A DNA stretch of 64,000 nucleotides, taken from CAYUYV01 sp050331455. GTDB lineage: Bacteria; Pseudomonadota; Alphaproteobacteria; JAJFIK01. Below, in pieces: positions 50,832 to 59,667 of the stretch. The stretch is taken from the NCBI GenBank assembly GCA_050331455.1, contig JBHJGV010000007.1, positions 1-64,000 of the forward strand. Direction: 5' to 3'. Position numbers and translations under genes: made by a program. How positions within the stretch are numbered: the first letter of the stretch is position 1; each line of letters opens with the position of its first letter. The notes under the pieces were generated by a model. The model ran no database searches. It was not told the origin of the DNA and saw only the letters and a list, made by a program, of their open reading frames with translations.

Positions 50832-52337
50832 TCAGAGACCGAGTTTGGCGTTGAGGATCTCGTTCACGGCCTGGGGATTGGCCTTGCCGCCGGTGGCCTT
50901 CATGACCTGGCCGACGAACCAGCCCATGAGCTTTGGCTTTTCCTTGACCTCCTCGACCTTGGCCGGGTTCGCCGCGATGATCTTGTCGATCTCCGCCTCG
51001 ATGGCGCCCGTGTCGGTGACCTGTTTGAGCCCCCGCTCCTCAACAATGACGCCCGGGTCCTGGCCCGTCTCCAGCATGATCTCGAAGACGTCCTTGGCGA
51101 TCCGTCCGGAAATTGTCTGGTCGGCGATCAGGTCGAGCAGCGCGCCAAGCTGTTCGGCCGAGACGGGGCTTTCGGTGACGTCCTTGCCAAGCTTGTTCAG
51201 GGCACCGAAAAAATCGCCGGTGACCCAGTTGGCCGTCATCTTGGCGTCCCGTCCGCGGGCGACGGTCTCGAAGAACTCGGATTTCTCCTTATCCGCGACC
51301 AGCACGCCGGCGTCATAGGCCGAAAGGCCGTAATCGGAGATGAACCGCGCCTTCTTGTCGTCCGGCAGTTCCGGCAGGCCCTTGCGGATGCCTTCGATCC
51401 AGGCCTCGTCGAGCTCCAGAGGCAGAAGATCCGGATCCGGAAAATATCGGTAGTCGTGGGCTTCTTCCTTGGAGCGCATGCTGCGCGTCGTGCCGGCAGC
51501 GACATCGAACAGGCGGGTTTCCTGATCGATCGTGCCACCCTCCTCCAGAATATCGATCTGGCGGCGGGCCTCATATTCAATGGCCTGGCGGATGTAGCGG
51601 ATCGAGTTGACGTTCTTGATCTCGCAGCGCGTGCCGAAGCCCGCGCCGGGCCGGCGCACCGACACGTTCACGTCCGCCCGCATGGACCCCTGTTCCATAT
51701 TGCCGTCGCAGGTGCCCAGATACCGCATGATGGCGCGCAGCTTGGTGACGAACGCCCCGGCCTCTTCGGCAGAACGCAGGTCCGGCTTGGTCACGATTTC
51801 CATCAGTGCGATGCCGGAGCGGTTCAGGTCAACGAAGGACCGGTCCGGCGCAAGATCGTGAATGCTCTTGCCGGCATCCTGTTCCAGATGCAGCCGCTCA
51901 ATCCCGATTTCGATGGTCCGCCCGTCGGCGAGATCCACCTCCACGACGCCCTCGCCCACGATGGGGTTCTTGTACTGGGAGATCTGATACCCTTGCGGAA
52001 GATCCGGGTAAAAATAGTTTTTCCGGTCGAAGACCGAGTAGGGGTTGATCTGCGCGCGCAGCCCAAGCCCGGTGCGCACGGCCTGTTCGATGCAGTAATC
52101 GTTGATCACGGGCAGCATGCCGGGCATGGCGGCATCGACCAGAGACACCTGGCTGTTGGGTTCGGCGCCGAATTCCGTTGCGGCCCCGGAAAACAGTTTG
52201 GATTTCGAAGCGACCTGGGCATGAACCTCAAGGCCGATCACGAGATGCCAAGGCCCTGTGGCCCCTTCGATCACGTAGCCCGGTCCCGACTCGTCCCGGT
52301 CGGCGTGGGAAACTGCGGCGCTTGCTGTCCCAGCCAT
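50832..52337 (-). CDS. gatB: Asp/Glu-tRNA amidotransferase subunit B
   Basis: GatB belongs to the enzyme that amidates Glu-tRNA(Gln) or Asp-tRNA(Asn). The N-terminal HLVIGLEVHAQV, FDRKNYFYPDLPQGYQISQY and the C-terminal tail domain (YqeY-like; PAKVEEVKEKPKLMGWFVGQVMKATGGKANP) are standard. The ATG 52337 overlaps the gatA stop (TGATG) and has GGAGGG seven bases upstream, which decides the start. The length is 501 residues. Confidence 0.96.
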   Translation of the reverse strand: MAGTASAAVSHADRDESGPGYVIEGATGPWHLVIGLEVHAQVASKSKLFSGAATEFGAEPNSQVSLVDAAMPGMLPVINDYCIEQAVRTGLGLRAQINPYSVFDRKNYFYPDLPQGYQISQYKNPIVGEGVVEVDLADGRTIEIGIERLHLEQDAGKSIHDLAPDRSFVDLNRSGIALMEIVTKPDLRSAEEAGAFVTKLRAIMRYLGTCDGNMEQGSMRADVNVSVRRPGAGFGTRCEIKNVNSIRYIRQAIEYEARRQIDILEEGGTIDQETRLFDVAAGTTRSMRSKEEAHDYRYFPDPDLLPLELDEAWIEGIRKGLPELPDDKKARFISDYGLSAYDAGVLVADKEKSEFFETVARGRDAKMTANWVTGDFFGALNKLGKDVTESPVSAEQLGALLDLIADQTISGRIAKDVFEIMLETGQDPGVIVEERGLKQVTDTGAIEAEIDKIIAANPAKVEEVKEKPKLMGWFVGQVMKATGGKANPQAVNEILNAKLGL

Positions 52338-53830
52338 CAGGCTGCCCTCCACCATGCTTCAGGCCGTGCCGTAAAGCCGGCCGCCTCTTCCAGAACATGC
52401 CCGACCCGAAAGATCGTCTCTTCGCCAAAGGCCGGACCCAGGATCTGGAGGCCCAGGGGAAGCCCGCTTTTCGAAAGGCCGGCCGGAATCGACATGCCCG
52501 GCAGGCCGGCCATGTTGGCGGGCACCGTCAGGATGTCGTTGATGTACATTTCCAAGGGATCCGCGGTCTTCTCGCCGATGGCGAACGCCACATTGGGCGT
52601 GGTCGGCGTGAGCAGCGCATCCACCGTTTCGAAGGCCGTGTCGAAATCCCGCTTGATCAGGGTGCGCACTTTCTGGGCGCGCAGATAATAGGCGTCGTAA
52701 TAACCGGCCGAGAGCACATAGGTGCCCATCAGGATCCGCCGCTTGACCTCCGCTCCGAAACCCTCGCCCCGGGTCGCCTGATACTGACCGATGACGTCGT
52801 TGCCGGATTTGCGCAAGCCGTAACGCACGCCGTCATAACGGGCGAGATTCGAGGACGCCTCGGCCGGTGCCACGATGTAATAGGCGGGAAGCGCATAGGC
52901 CGTATGGGGCAGGCTGACATCCACGATCTCGGCGCCCGCGTCCTTGAGCCAGGCGACGCCCCGGTCCCAAAGGGCGGCCATCTCCTCCGGCATGCCCTCG
53001 ACCCGATATTCCTTTGGGACACCGATCTTCAAACCCTTGACGGATCCCGTCAGCGCGGCCTCGTAATCCGGTACCGGGCGGTCGACCGAGGTGGAATCCT
53101 TGGGGTCGTGGCCGGCCATGGCCTTCAGCATGATGGCGGCGTCCTGGACGGGGCGGGTCATGGGGCCGGCCTGGTCCAGGGACGAGGCAAAGGCCACGAT
53201 GCCCCAGCGTGAGCATCGGCCGTAAGTCGGCTTGATGCCGACGATCCCGGTGACGGCGGCCGGTTGGCGGATGGAGCCGCCGGGGTCCGTGCCGGTGGCG
53301 GCGAGGCACAATTGGGCCGCCACGGCCGAAGCCGAGCCCCCGGAAGATCCGCCGGGCACCAGCTTGGCCGCATTTTCTCCGCTTTCTCCGTCGATGCGCC
53401 AGGGATTGATCACGGGTCCGAACGTGCTGGTCTCGTTGGACGAGCCCATAGCGAATTCGTCCATGTTCAGCTTGCCGAGCATCACGGCCCCGCGATCCCA
53501 CAGCTGCGCCGTGACCGTGGATTCGTAGGGCGGCACGAAGGTGTCCAGGATATGGCTGCCCGCCGTCGTGCGCACGCCGTTGGTGCAAAACAGGTCCTTG
53601 ATGCCCAGGGGCAGGCCCTCAAGGTCCCGGGCCTCGCCCCTGGTCAGCCGCGTGTCGCTGTCAGCGGCCTGCTCTAAGGCCCGGTCCGGGGTCTCTAGCA
53701 CATAGGCGTTCAGCGCACGGGCTTTTTCCATGGTTCCGAGAAAAGCCTTGGTCAGTTCCGTGGATGAAAAGCGTTTCTCGCGCAGGCCGTCACGGGCAGC
53801 GGCGAGGGTTAGGGCGGTCAAATCGGTCAT
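52337..53830 (-). CDS. gatA: Asp/Glu-tRNA amidotransferase subunit A
   Basis: GatA is the glutaminase/amidase subunit. The amidase Ser-cisSer-Lys triad is visible: Lys in LPLGIKDLFCTNG, and GGSSGGSASAVAA with the Gly-Ser-rich signature. The length of 497 residues is normal. ATG 53830 was preferred to the upstream GTG because AGGGG then has proper spacing. It is coupled to gatB by an overlapping stop-start and follows gatC by 12 bases. Confidence 0.96.
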   Translation of the reverse strand: MTDLTALTLAAARDGLREKRFSSTELTKAFLGTMEKARALNAYVLETPDRALEQAADSDTRLTRGEARDLEGLPLGIKDLFCTNGVRTTAGSHILDTFVPPYESTVTAQLWDRGAVMLGKLNMDEFAMGSSNETSTFGPVINPWRIDGESGENAAKLVPGGSSGGSASAVAAQLCLAATGTDPGGSIRQPAAVTGIVGIKPTYGRCSRWGIVAFASSLDQAGPMTRPVQDAAIMLKAMAGHDPKDSTSVDRPVPDYEAALTGSVKGLKIGVPKEYRVEGMPEEMAALWDRGVAWLKDAGAEIVDVSLPHTAYALPAYYIVAPAEASSNLARYDGVRYGLRKSGNDVIGQYQATRGEGFGAEVKRRILMGTYVLSAGYYDAYYLRAQKVRTLIKRDFDTAFETVDALLTPTTPNVAFAIGEKTADPLEMYINDILTVPANMAGLPGMSIPAGLSKSGLPLGLQILGPAFGEETIFRVGHVLEEAAGFTARPEAWWRAA

Positions 53831-53842
53831 TATGGGCACCCC

Positions 53843-54130
53843 TCACTCGACGACTTTGGGGACGGTGAAAAAGCCGTCCTCGCCGCCCGGGGCGTTGCCG
53901 GTCACGCGCGCCGCATCGCCGCCGTCGGTGACCGCGTCTTCCCGGCGCTTCAGGCCCATGGCCACGGTGCTTGTCAGGGGCGGCACGTCGTCAATGGTCA
54001 CGGCGTTCAGCTTTTCCACCCAATCCAGAATGCCGTTGAGGTCGCCCTGCATGGCTTTGGCCTGGTCTTCGGTGATGGCGATCCGCGCCAGCTTCGCAAT
54101 CCGCAGGACCGTGTCCTGATCGACGGACAT
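53843..54130 (-). CDS. gatC: Asp/Glu-tRNA amidotransferase subunit C
   Basis: The small subunit (95 residues) wraps around GatA and GatB. The typical pattern is present: VLRIAKLARIAIT, ILDWVEKLN, then VPPLTS and FFTVPKVVE at the end. A strong AAGGAGAGG stands before the ATG. It is the first gene of the gatCAB operon. Confidence 0.95.
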   Translation of the reverse strand: MSVDQDTVLRIAKLARIAITEDQAKAMQGDLNGILDWVEKLNAVTIDDVPPLTSTVAMGLKRREDAVTDGGDAARVTGNAPGGEDGFFTVPKVVE

Positions 54131-54839
54131 GGGCGTCCTCTCCTTTGACCATGGGGCGCCGGGGCCCGGGCATGTGGCCGGTCACACAGGGTGAGGGAAA
54201 GGGCCAACAAACGATGGGGACAGCGGCGCCGGTGACATGCGCGAAACAGATCCAATTGGTTACCAAGGGGCGGTTGGCCGTGCAAGACAGCCCTCGCGGG
54301 TCACGCCGCCGCCAGATGCCGAACCACCGCGGCATCGCTTCAGCCGGCCCGACATGGCAAAGATGTCATCCGTCGTGGACCACATCGGCCATGCGGTGCG
54401 GATCCGCGAACCCCTGGCCAGCGAGGCCGGCAGCCTCTGGTATTTCGACCAAGCCCTTTACGGCCTTCCCGCCCGGAGGACAGGACCGGCGCGCCTGATC
54501 GATCTCGATCCCCTCGGGCGGCCTTTCGACGAGCGGGTCTCGACCAGTTGGGTTCCGTCCGGGGCCCGGGGGCGCTGCTGTCTCGTCATGCGCGAAGCGC
54601 CGGTTTCCGGAAGTCGCTGAAAAGCCGATGAACCGTCTCCGGATCACTCGTACAGCACAATGGTCGTCGATTGCAGCGTGTCCGGAATAACGACGTCGCT
54701 GTAGGGCACATACAAGGACACATCGAGCGGCCCGGCCCGGCGCCACTCGACCTCCCCTTCCAGACCGAACACCTGGGCCCGCGCCCCGTCACCCAGCCGC
54801 GCCGTGACATAGGCGATGTCGTCCGCAATTAAATCGATC
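54131..54839. other. Decayed region next to gatC
   Basis: No gene here is secure. A plus-strand frame at 54355-54620 (MAKMSSVVDHIGHAVRIREP...) has no ribosome-binding site. A minus-strand frame at 54644-54868 (IADDIAYVTARLGDGARAQV...ending TIVLYE) reads like protein but begins with GTG inside an opposing acetyltransferase fragment. The mix of partial frames in opposite directions suggests old rearrangement. Confidence 0.45.
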
Positions 54840-54868
54840 AACGGACGCCGGTATTGCCTTGGCTTCAC
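54644..54868 (-). CDS. Possible gene fragment, unknown
   Basis: This 74-residue minus-strand frame contains RRPLIDLIADDIAYVTARLG and DVSLYVPYSDVVIPDTLQ, with protein-like composition. The only start is a GTG without ribosome-binding site, and its 5' end overlaps the acetyltransferase fragment on the other strand. It is probably a remnant of a longer gene. Confidence 0.3.
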   Translation of the reverse strand: MKPRQYRRPLIDLIADDIAYVTARLGDGARAQVFGLEGEVEWRRAGPLDVSLYVPYSDVVIPDTLQSTTIVLYE

Positions 54869-55067
54869 GCCCGAAGGCGTGTTCCGTCAGGATCTGATCG
54901 TGAAGGGCCGCAGCCGGGATACGGCTTGGTTTTCGATGCTGGACACGGAGTGGCCTGCCGCGAAGGCCGGGTTCGCAGCCTGGCTCGCCGACGACAATTT
55001 CGACGAGGCCGGGAACCAGCGCCAGAGCCTCGCCGCGCTTCGTGACGGCCTGGTGCGGTCCGCTTGA
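54840..55067 (+). pseudogene. C-terminal fragment of a RimJ/RimL-type GNAT acetyltransferase
   Basis: The frame reads RRYCLGFTPEGVFRQDLIVKGRSRDTAWFSMLDTEW, the C-terminal third of RimJ/RimL-like N-acetyltransferases (typically R-x-x-x-R-L-G-F-x-x-E-G-x-x-R...R-D-x-x-x-x-S), and then AGFAAWLADDNFDEAG, which is also usual. The acetyl-CoA-binding N-terminal part is missing. Just upstream of 54840 the sequence switches to the opposing fragment, so the break is sharp. Confidence 0.7.
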
Positions 55068-55186
55068 TGCATGACCTCAATACCGGATGCGGCAGCGGCC
55101 CTGTCAAAATCCGTGTCCCCTTTTGGTCGGTCTCGTGGCCTGACATGATCCATGGTGGGGTTGAATTCAGGAAGGATCTCAGGGGC

Positions 55187-56359
55187 ATGCTTGTCACATC
55201 CCACGCGGCTGCGCCGCCGCACCGGCCCGGGTGGGGCCGCGCCATCGTCGCCGGGCTGATCACGGTTCTGGCTCTGTTCGCCGCCCTCGATCCAGCCAAG
55301 GCCGAAACACGGATCGGCGGAACCATCACCATCAAAGGGCCGACGGAGGATGTTCGCGCCATCGGCGGTGTGGTGCAGGTGAACGGGCCCATCGCCGGGG
55401 GCGTTGCCGCCGCTGGCGGGACTGTGACCGTAACGGGTCCGGTGTCCGGCGATGTGGGCCTCGCCGCCGGCGAGGTGACCGTCAATGCCCGCGTGCTCCA
55501 GGATCTCAAGATCGCCGGAGGCGCCGTCACCGTGATGCCCGGCAGCCGTATCATGGGCGACGTCAACATTGCGTCGGCGGACATCACCCTGGACGGGCGC
55601 CTCACCGGCGACGCCGAACTCGCCGGCGCATCGGTCTATGTCAGTGCCGACATTGGCGGAAACACGGAAATCTCCGCTGCGAGTGTCACCATCGCCCCCA
55701 ATGCGGTCTTCCGGGGCAACCTGACCATCGAGGCGCCGGAGGAACCGGATTTGCCCGAAGGCGTGGTCATCAAGGGCACCTACACCTACGCGTTTGACCC
55801 GTCGGGCGGCCTGTTTTCCATACCGTCCGTGAGCATTCAACTCGACGCGCTGGATCCGGTGGAGGCAGGAGCTTTGATCGGGTTCATCCTGATCCTGTTG
55901 CTGCTGCTGATTTATGCCTTCCCGACCTTCAACAACCGGGTGCTCCGCACGCTGTCGAACCGGCCGGCTGGCAGCCTGGCGACCGGCCTTGTGCTGAGCG
56001 TCCTGATGCCGGTGGTGGCGGCGCTGTTGTGCATGACGATTATCGGGTTGGTGATCGGGATCCCGGCTCTTCTGGTCTACCCGGTGATCCTTGTGCTCGG
56101 TCTCGTTTACGGCCTTGTGGGCCTGAACCAGTGGCTTTTGTCCCGCTTCGTGGCCAAGCCCGGTGTGCTGCTGAGCCTTGTCGGCCTCGTCGGCACGATC
56201 GTCCTGGTCGCGCTCGCCATGTCTGTCCCCGTGATCGGGACGCTGGTCGCGGTGGTCCTGCTCCTGGTGGGGACCGGGGCCGTCGGCTCGGTCATGCTCT
56301 ATGGCGAGCGGGCCTGTGTGCCCGATCCCAATCCGCCCCGCGAAAGCTGGGGCCGCTGA
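55187..56359 (+). CDS. Exported bactofilin-like beta-solenoid with C-terminal membrane domain
   Basis: A signal peptide or first membrane helix (AIVAGLITVLALFAALDPAKA) leads to about 155 residues of short beta repeats rich in Gly, Val and Ala (IGGVVQVNGPIAGGVAAAGG; VTGPVSGDVGLAAGEVTVN). The pattern is that of bactofilins (polymer-forming cytoskeletal proteins), but here it lies outside the membrane. The C-terminal 150 residues form four or five membrane helices. The length is 390 residues. ATG 55187 has AGGGG upstream. It is probably an envelope scaffold; the function is not known. Confidence 0.75.
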   Translation: MLVTSHAAAPPHRPGWGRAIVAGLITVLALFAALDPAKAETRIGGTITIKGPTEDVRAIGGVVQVNGPIAGGVAAAGGTVTVTGPVSGDVGLAAGEVTVNARVLQDLKIAGGAVTVMPGSRIMGDVNIASADITLDGRLTGDAELAGASVYVSADIGGNTEISAASVTIAPNAVFRGNLTIEAPEEPDLPEGVVIKGTYTYAFDPSGGLFSIPSVSIQLDALDPVEAGALIGFILILLLLLIYAFPTFNNRVLRTLSNRPAGSLATGLVLSVLMPVVAALLCMTIIGLVIGIPALLVYPVILVLGLVYGLVGLNQWLLSRFVAKPGVLLSLVGLVGTIVLVALAMSVPVIGTLVAVVLLLVGTGAVGSVMLYGERACVPDPNPPRESWGR

Positions 56360-56374
56360 GCGCGGTTTCGGCTT

Positions 56375-57166
56375 TCAACCGCCGGCCAGGGACTGGCCGT
56401 CATCGACGGTCATGACCGTGCCCGTGATGAAGCCCGCATCGGGTGAGACGAGAAGCAGAAGCGCGCCGTCCAGGTCCTCCTCCGCGCCCAGACGACGGCG
56501 GGGAAACCGGCGGATCTGTTTCTGTCCGCCCTCGGAGTCGAACCAGTCGCTGTTGATTTCCGTACGGATATAGCCGGGGCACAGGGCATTCACATTGATG
56601 CCGTGGCGCGCCCATTCCCGGGCGAGGCTTTTCGTCATCATGGCGACGGCGGCCTTCGACATGCAGTAGGCGGTCAGGCCCGGCAGCACCGTGAAGGCGC
56701 CGATGGATGCGATATTGACGATCCGCCCCGGTGCCCCCCGCGCGATCAGCCCGGCACCCACCGCCTGGGCCATAAGGAAGGCGCCCCGGACATTGGTGTT
56801 CATGATGCGGTCATAGGCCTCCGGCGACAGATCGGCTGCCGGCGCCTGCACATTCATGCCCGCATTGTTCACGAGAATATCGACCGGACCCAGCCGATCC
56901 TCCGCCTGCGCCAGCGCCGTGCGGATGCTTTGTGCATCCGTCACGTCGAGGGTGACGCAGACGGCCTGCCCGCCGCCGTTTCGGATCTCGCTTTCCAGCG
57001 CTACAAGCCGGTCGGGGCGCCGGCCCGTTAACACCACCGCGGCTCCCGCACCGGCGAGCACGCGGGCGAAACGGACGCCGAGACCGCTCGTCGTCCCGGT
57101 CACCAGCGCGACCTGGCCGCTCAGATCCGCCGAGGCCGGACGCGGAAGCGAGGCGCTGTCAGTCAT
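56375..57166 (-). CDS. Short-chain dehydrogenase/reductase (SDR)
   Basis: The 263-residue classical SDR has TGTTSGLGVRFA (cofactor motif), ILVNNAGMN, the catalytic serine in NIASIGAF and Y-x-x-x-K in AYCMSKAAVA. The NAD(P)-dependent substrate is unknown; the layout is close to 3-oxoacyl-ACP reductase-type and steroid-type SDRs. AAGGAT precedes the ATG. It is convergent with the bactofilin-like gene. Confidence 0.88.
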   Translation of the reverse strand: MTDSASLPRPASADLSGQVALVTGTTSGLGVRFARVLAGAGAAVVLTGRRPDRLVALESEIRNGGGQAVCVTLDVTDAQSIRTALAQAEDRLGPVDILVNNAGMNVQAPAADLSPEAYDRIMNTNVRGAFLMAQAVGAGLIARGAPGRIVNIASIGAFTVLPGLTAYCMSKAAVAMMTKSLAREWARHGINVNALCPGYIRTEINSDWFDSEGGQKQIRRFPRRRLGAEEDLDGALLLLVSPDAGFITGTVMTVDDGQSLAGG

Positions 57167-57375
57167 GGCGATGATCCTTTCTGCCCGTGAATGGGACGGT
57201 CCCGAAAGCCGTCACGGCCCAATCATGGGGCATTTCCTGTGCCCCTGTCTCGTCGCCCCTTTTTCATCGGCCCGCAACCCCGCCGGCGCGCACGGGCCCG
57301 AGCGGCGCTTCGGGCTTGGCGATGATGCGCGACTCATTGGATTCATTGACCCGTGCAAGGTGAAAGGGAGGTCCC

Positions 57376-58818
57376 ATGACGATCGCGACTATCGCGCCGC
57401 CGGAGGTTCCGGCCGCGCGTCCCCGGGTGCTCGTGGCGGCCCACGATGCGGACCATGCCAGGCGCTGGGCCGATCTTGCCCATCGTCAGGGTTATGACAG
57501 CATCCTGGCCGACCCGTTGGAGGCGGAGCGTCAGGCCCGCCTGCTTTCGCCGGATTGCGCCCTGATGGAAGCGCCTTGCGATGGGGGCGTCCTCAGCCGT
57601 CTCGCCCTCGGCACATCCGAGCATGGCCCGCTGCCGGTCACCCTGCTCGAACCGGCGCTGATGGGGCCGGGCTGGAACACGCCGCTTCAGGACATTACTG
57701 ATCCGGTGCGCAGCCTGCCCAATCCATTCGATGCCGAACAAGGCAGTCCGGCCGCGCTGGACGCCATGGAACGGCACATTGCCCGCAGGCTGGACGCCAT
57801 GATGCGGCTCCATGCCATGGTCGACGAGTGGACCCGGCGCCATGCGGTGCTGACGGCCTTGGGTCACACGCCGGCCCAGTCTTCCCACGCACGCGATCTG
57901 ATCGACGGGGCAGACCGGACTGTTCTGGTCGCCGGGGAGCCCGGTCCCGACTACGCCCGCATCGAGGCCCTATGCGCCGACCGCACCGCCACGGTGGTGG
58001 GTGCCTTCACCCCGGCCATGACGGTCGACTATCTCGCGCGGCATGCCTTTGACGTTCTGATCCTCACCGCGTCGAGCGACCTCGAAGCCTATCTGCCCGT
58101 GGTCTCGGCCGTGCGCCGCAATCCCCGCCTCATCGCCACGCCGATTCTCGTGACGGCCGATCCGGGCGCCCATCCTGAGGTCGCCGGGGCCTTGCGAACC
58201 GGGGTCACCGATATCCTCCTGCGCTCCCTGTCCGACGACGATTTCGCCGCCCGGATCCGCACCTTCCTGACCGAAAGCACCATGCGGCGGGTCCTCAAGG
58301 GCGTGCTCGATGCCGGCCCTCCGGCGGCGCTCCGCGACGAAGAGACGGGGCTCGCCGGGGCTGCGTTCTGTGAAGCCCAGCTCGAGCGGATGACGGCCGA
58401 AACCCATGCAACCCGGCGGGCCTGGAGCCTGGTGTTGTTCGACCTGGGCCAGGCCCAGTGCGAGGACGGCAGCCTGGTGCCGACGGAAAGTCGGGTGTTT
58501 TTCGAGGCGGCCTCGGTGATTGCGGCGATGGCCCGCGCCCAGGACTTCAAGGCCCGGCCCGGGGAGCGCGAACTCCTGATCCTGATGCCGCAAACGCCCC
58601 GGGCCCAGGCCCATGACGTGGCCCGCCGGCTTGGCGGGGCCCTTGCGTCGGCCCGCTTCGGCGGCGAAGGCGAGGATGGCGGTGTCGTGGTCATGGCCCG
58701 TCACACGGTTTTGTCCCCGCGGCTGGGAACCACCGTCGGCTCCATGCTGATCGAAGCCCGTCAGAGGCTCCGGGCCGGACTCCAGCCGGCCTTGAAGACG
58801 GTTGCGGCCCTGCCCTGA
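57376..58818 (+). CDS. PleD-like protein with degenerate receiver and GGDEF domains
   Basis: The 480-residue protein follows the order receiver-receiver-GGDEF of PleD, but without working sites. The first part (VLVAAHDADHARRWADLAHRQG) and the second (DVLILTASSDLEAYLPVVSAVR, then TPILVTADP) look like receiver folds; the second lacks the clear phospho-acceptor context. The end keeps the outline of a diguanylate cyclase (DEETGLAGAAFCEAQLERM; AWSLVLFDL), but the G-G-D/E-E-F motif reads RPGERELLILMP. It is therefore probably a regulator that no longer makes c-di-GMP. GGGAGG precedes ATG 57376. Confidence 0.7.
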   Translation: MTIATIAPPEVPAARPRVLVAAHDADHARRWADLAHRQGYDSILADPLEAERQARLLSPDCALMEAPCDGGVLSRLALGTSEHGPLPVTLLEPALMGPGWNTPLQDITDPVRSLPNPFDAEQGSPAALDAMERHIARRLDAMMRLHAMVDEWTRRHAVLTALGHTPAQSSHARDLIDGADRTVLVAGEPGPDYARIEALCADRTATVVGAFTPAMTVDYLARHAFDVLILTASSDLEAYLPVVSAVRRNPRLIATPILVTADPGAHPEVAGALRTGVTDILLRSLSDDDFAARIRTFLTESTMRRVLKGVLDAGPPAALRDEETGLAGAAFCEAQLERMTAETHATRRAWSLVLFDLGQAQCEDGSLVPTESRVFFEAASVIAAMARAQDFKARPGERELLILMPQTPRAQAHDVARRLGGALASARFGGEGEDGGVVVMARHTVLSPRLGTTVGSMLIEARQRLRAGLQPALKTVAALP

Positions 58819-58925
58819 AACACCGGGTGCCGGTGTGACCCGCGCGCCCCCGTGGTCCACCGGCCGCGGGGGCGATCCTGCTTTATGTGGTTTCTTCGGT
58901 AGGCATTACCGGCTACGGTGAACAT

Positions 58926-59615
58926 ATGACTGGGGAATCAGAGAACACGCCTGTCCTGGTGGATGTCGTCTCGGACGTCATCTGTCCATGGTGCTATCTC
59001 GGCAAGCGGCGGCTTGATCGCGCCCTTGAGCGTCTTGACGGCCGGGTTCCCGTCTCGATTGCCTACCGGCCCTTCCTGCTCGATCCGAGCATTCCGGAGG
59101 GCGGTGTTTCACGCTCCGAATATATTGCGTCGAAATTCCCGGATCCCGATGTCGCCCGGCGCAGTTCAACGGCCTTGAAGGAATATGGCCTCGCCGAGGG
59201 CATCGCCTTTGCCTTTGACAAGATCATACGCACGCCCAACACCCTCGACGCCCACCGGCTGATCCGCTGGTCCCGTTCCCAGGGTGTGCAGGACGCCGTC
59301 GTCGAACGCCTGTTTCATGTGTATTTTCAAAAAGGCCAGGACATCGGCGAGCGGGATGTCCTGCTCTCCGTAGCCGGCGAATGCGGCATGGATGTCGTGC
59401 TGGTGATGGAGTTGCTCGCGGGCGAAGACGACAAAAAGAAGGTCTTCGACGAGGTCAAGCATTTCTACAAGCTGGGCGTCAGCGGTGTGCCCACATTCAT
59501 CCTCAACCGGCAATATGGCATGGTGGGAGCGCAGGACGTGGACGTGCTCATCGACGTGATCGAGCGCCTCGGCCGGGGCGAGGATCTGCGCCAGCCCCGC
59601 GACGAAGACGCCTGA
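58926..59615 (+). CDS. DsbA-family (FrnE-like) thiol oxidoreductase
   Basis: The 229-residue protein has a thioredoxin-fold start (VDVVSDVICPWCYLGKRRL) with CPWC as active-site cysteines, the inserted helical domain of the DsbA/FrnE family (DAHRLIRWSRSQG...LFHVYFQKGQDIG) and the cis-proline loop GVSGVPTFILNRQYG. There is no signal peptide, so it is cytoplasmic, as FrnE-type proteins are. ATG 58926 was chosen because an earlier GTG would add an unlikely leader. It may act in redox balance or dithiol isomerisation. Confidence 0.88.
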   Translation: MTGESENTPVLVDVVSDVICPWCYLGKRRLDRALERLDGRVPVSIAYRPFLLDPSIPEGGVSRSEYIASKFPDPDVARRSSTALKEYGLAEGIAFAFDKIIRTPNTLDAHRLIRWSRSQGVQDAVVERLFHVYFQKGQDIGERDVLLSVAGECGMDVVLVMELLAGEDDKKKVFDEVKHFYKLGVSGVPTFILNRQYGMVGAQDVDVLIDVIERLGRGEDLRQPRDEDA

Positions 59616-59667
59616 GGACGCCGGCTTTACCCTGCTCTGCCGGCACCCATCCTTCGCGGACGGACGG

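Noticed and set aside
54355..54620. 88-residue plus-strand ORF beginning MAKMSSVVDHIGHAVR
   Set aside because: There is no ribosome-binding site and it lies in a decayed stretch. It may be a remnant, but I could not support it as a gene.
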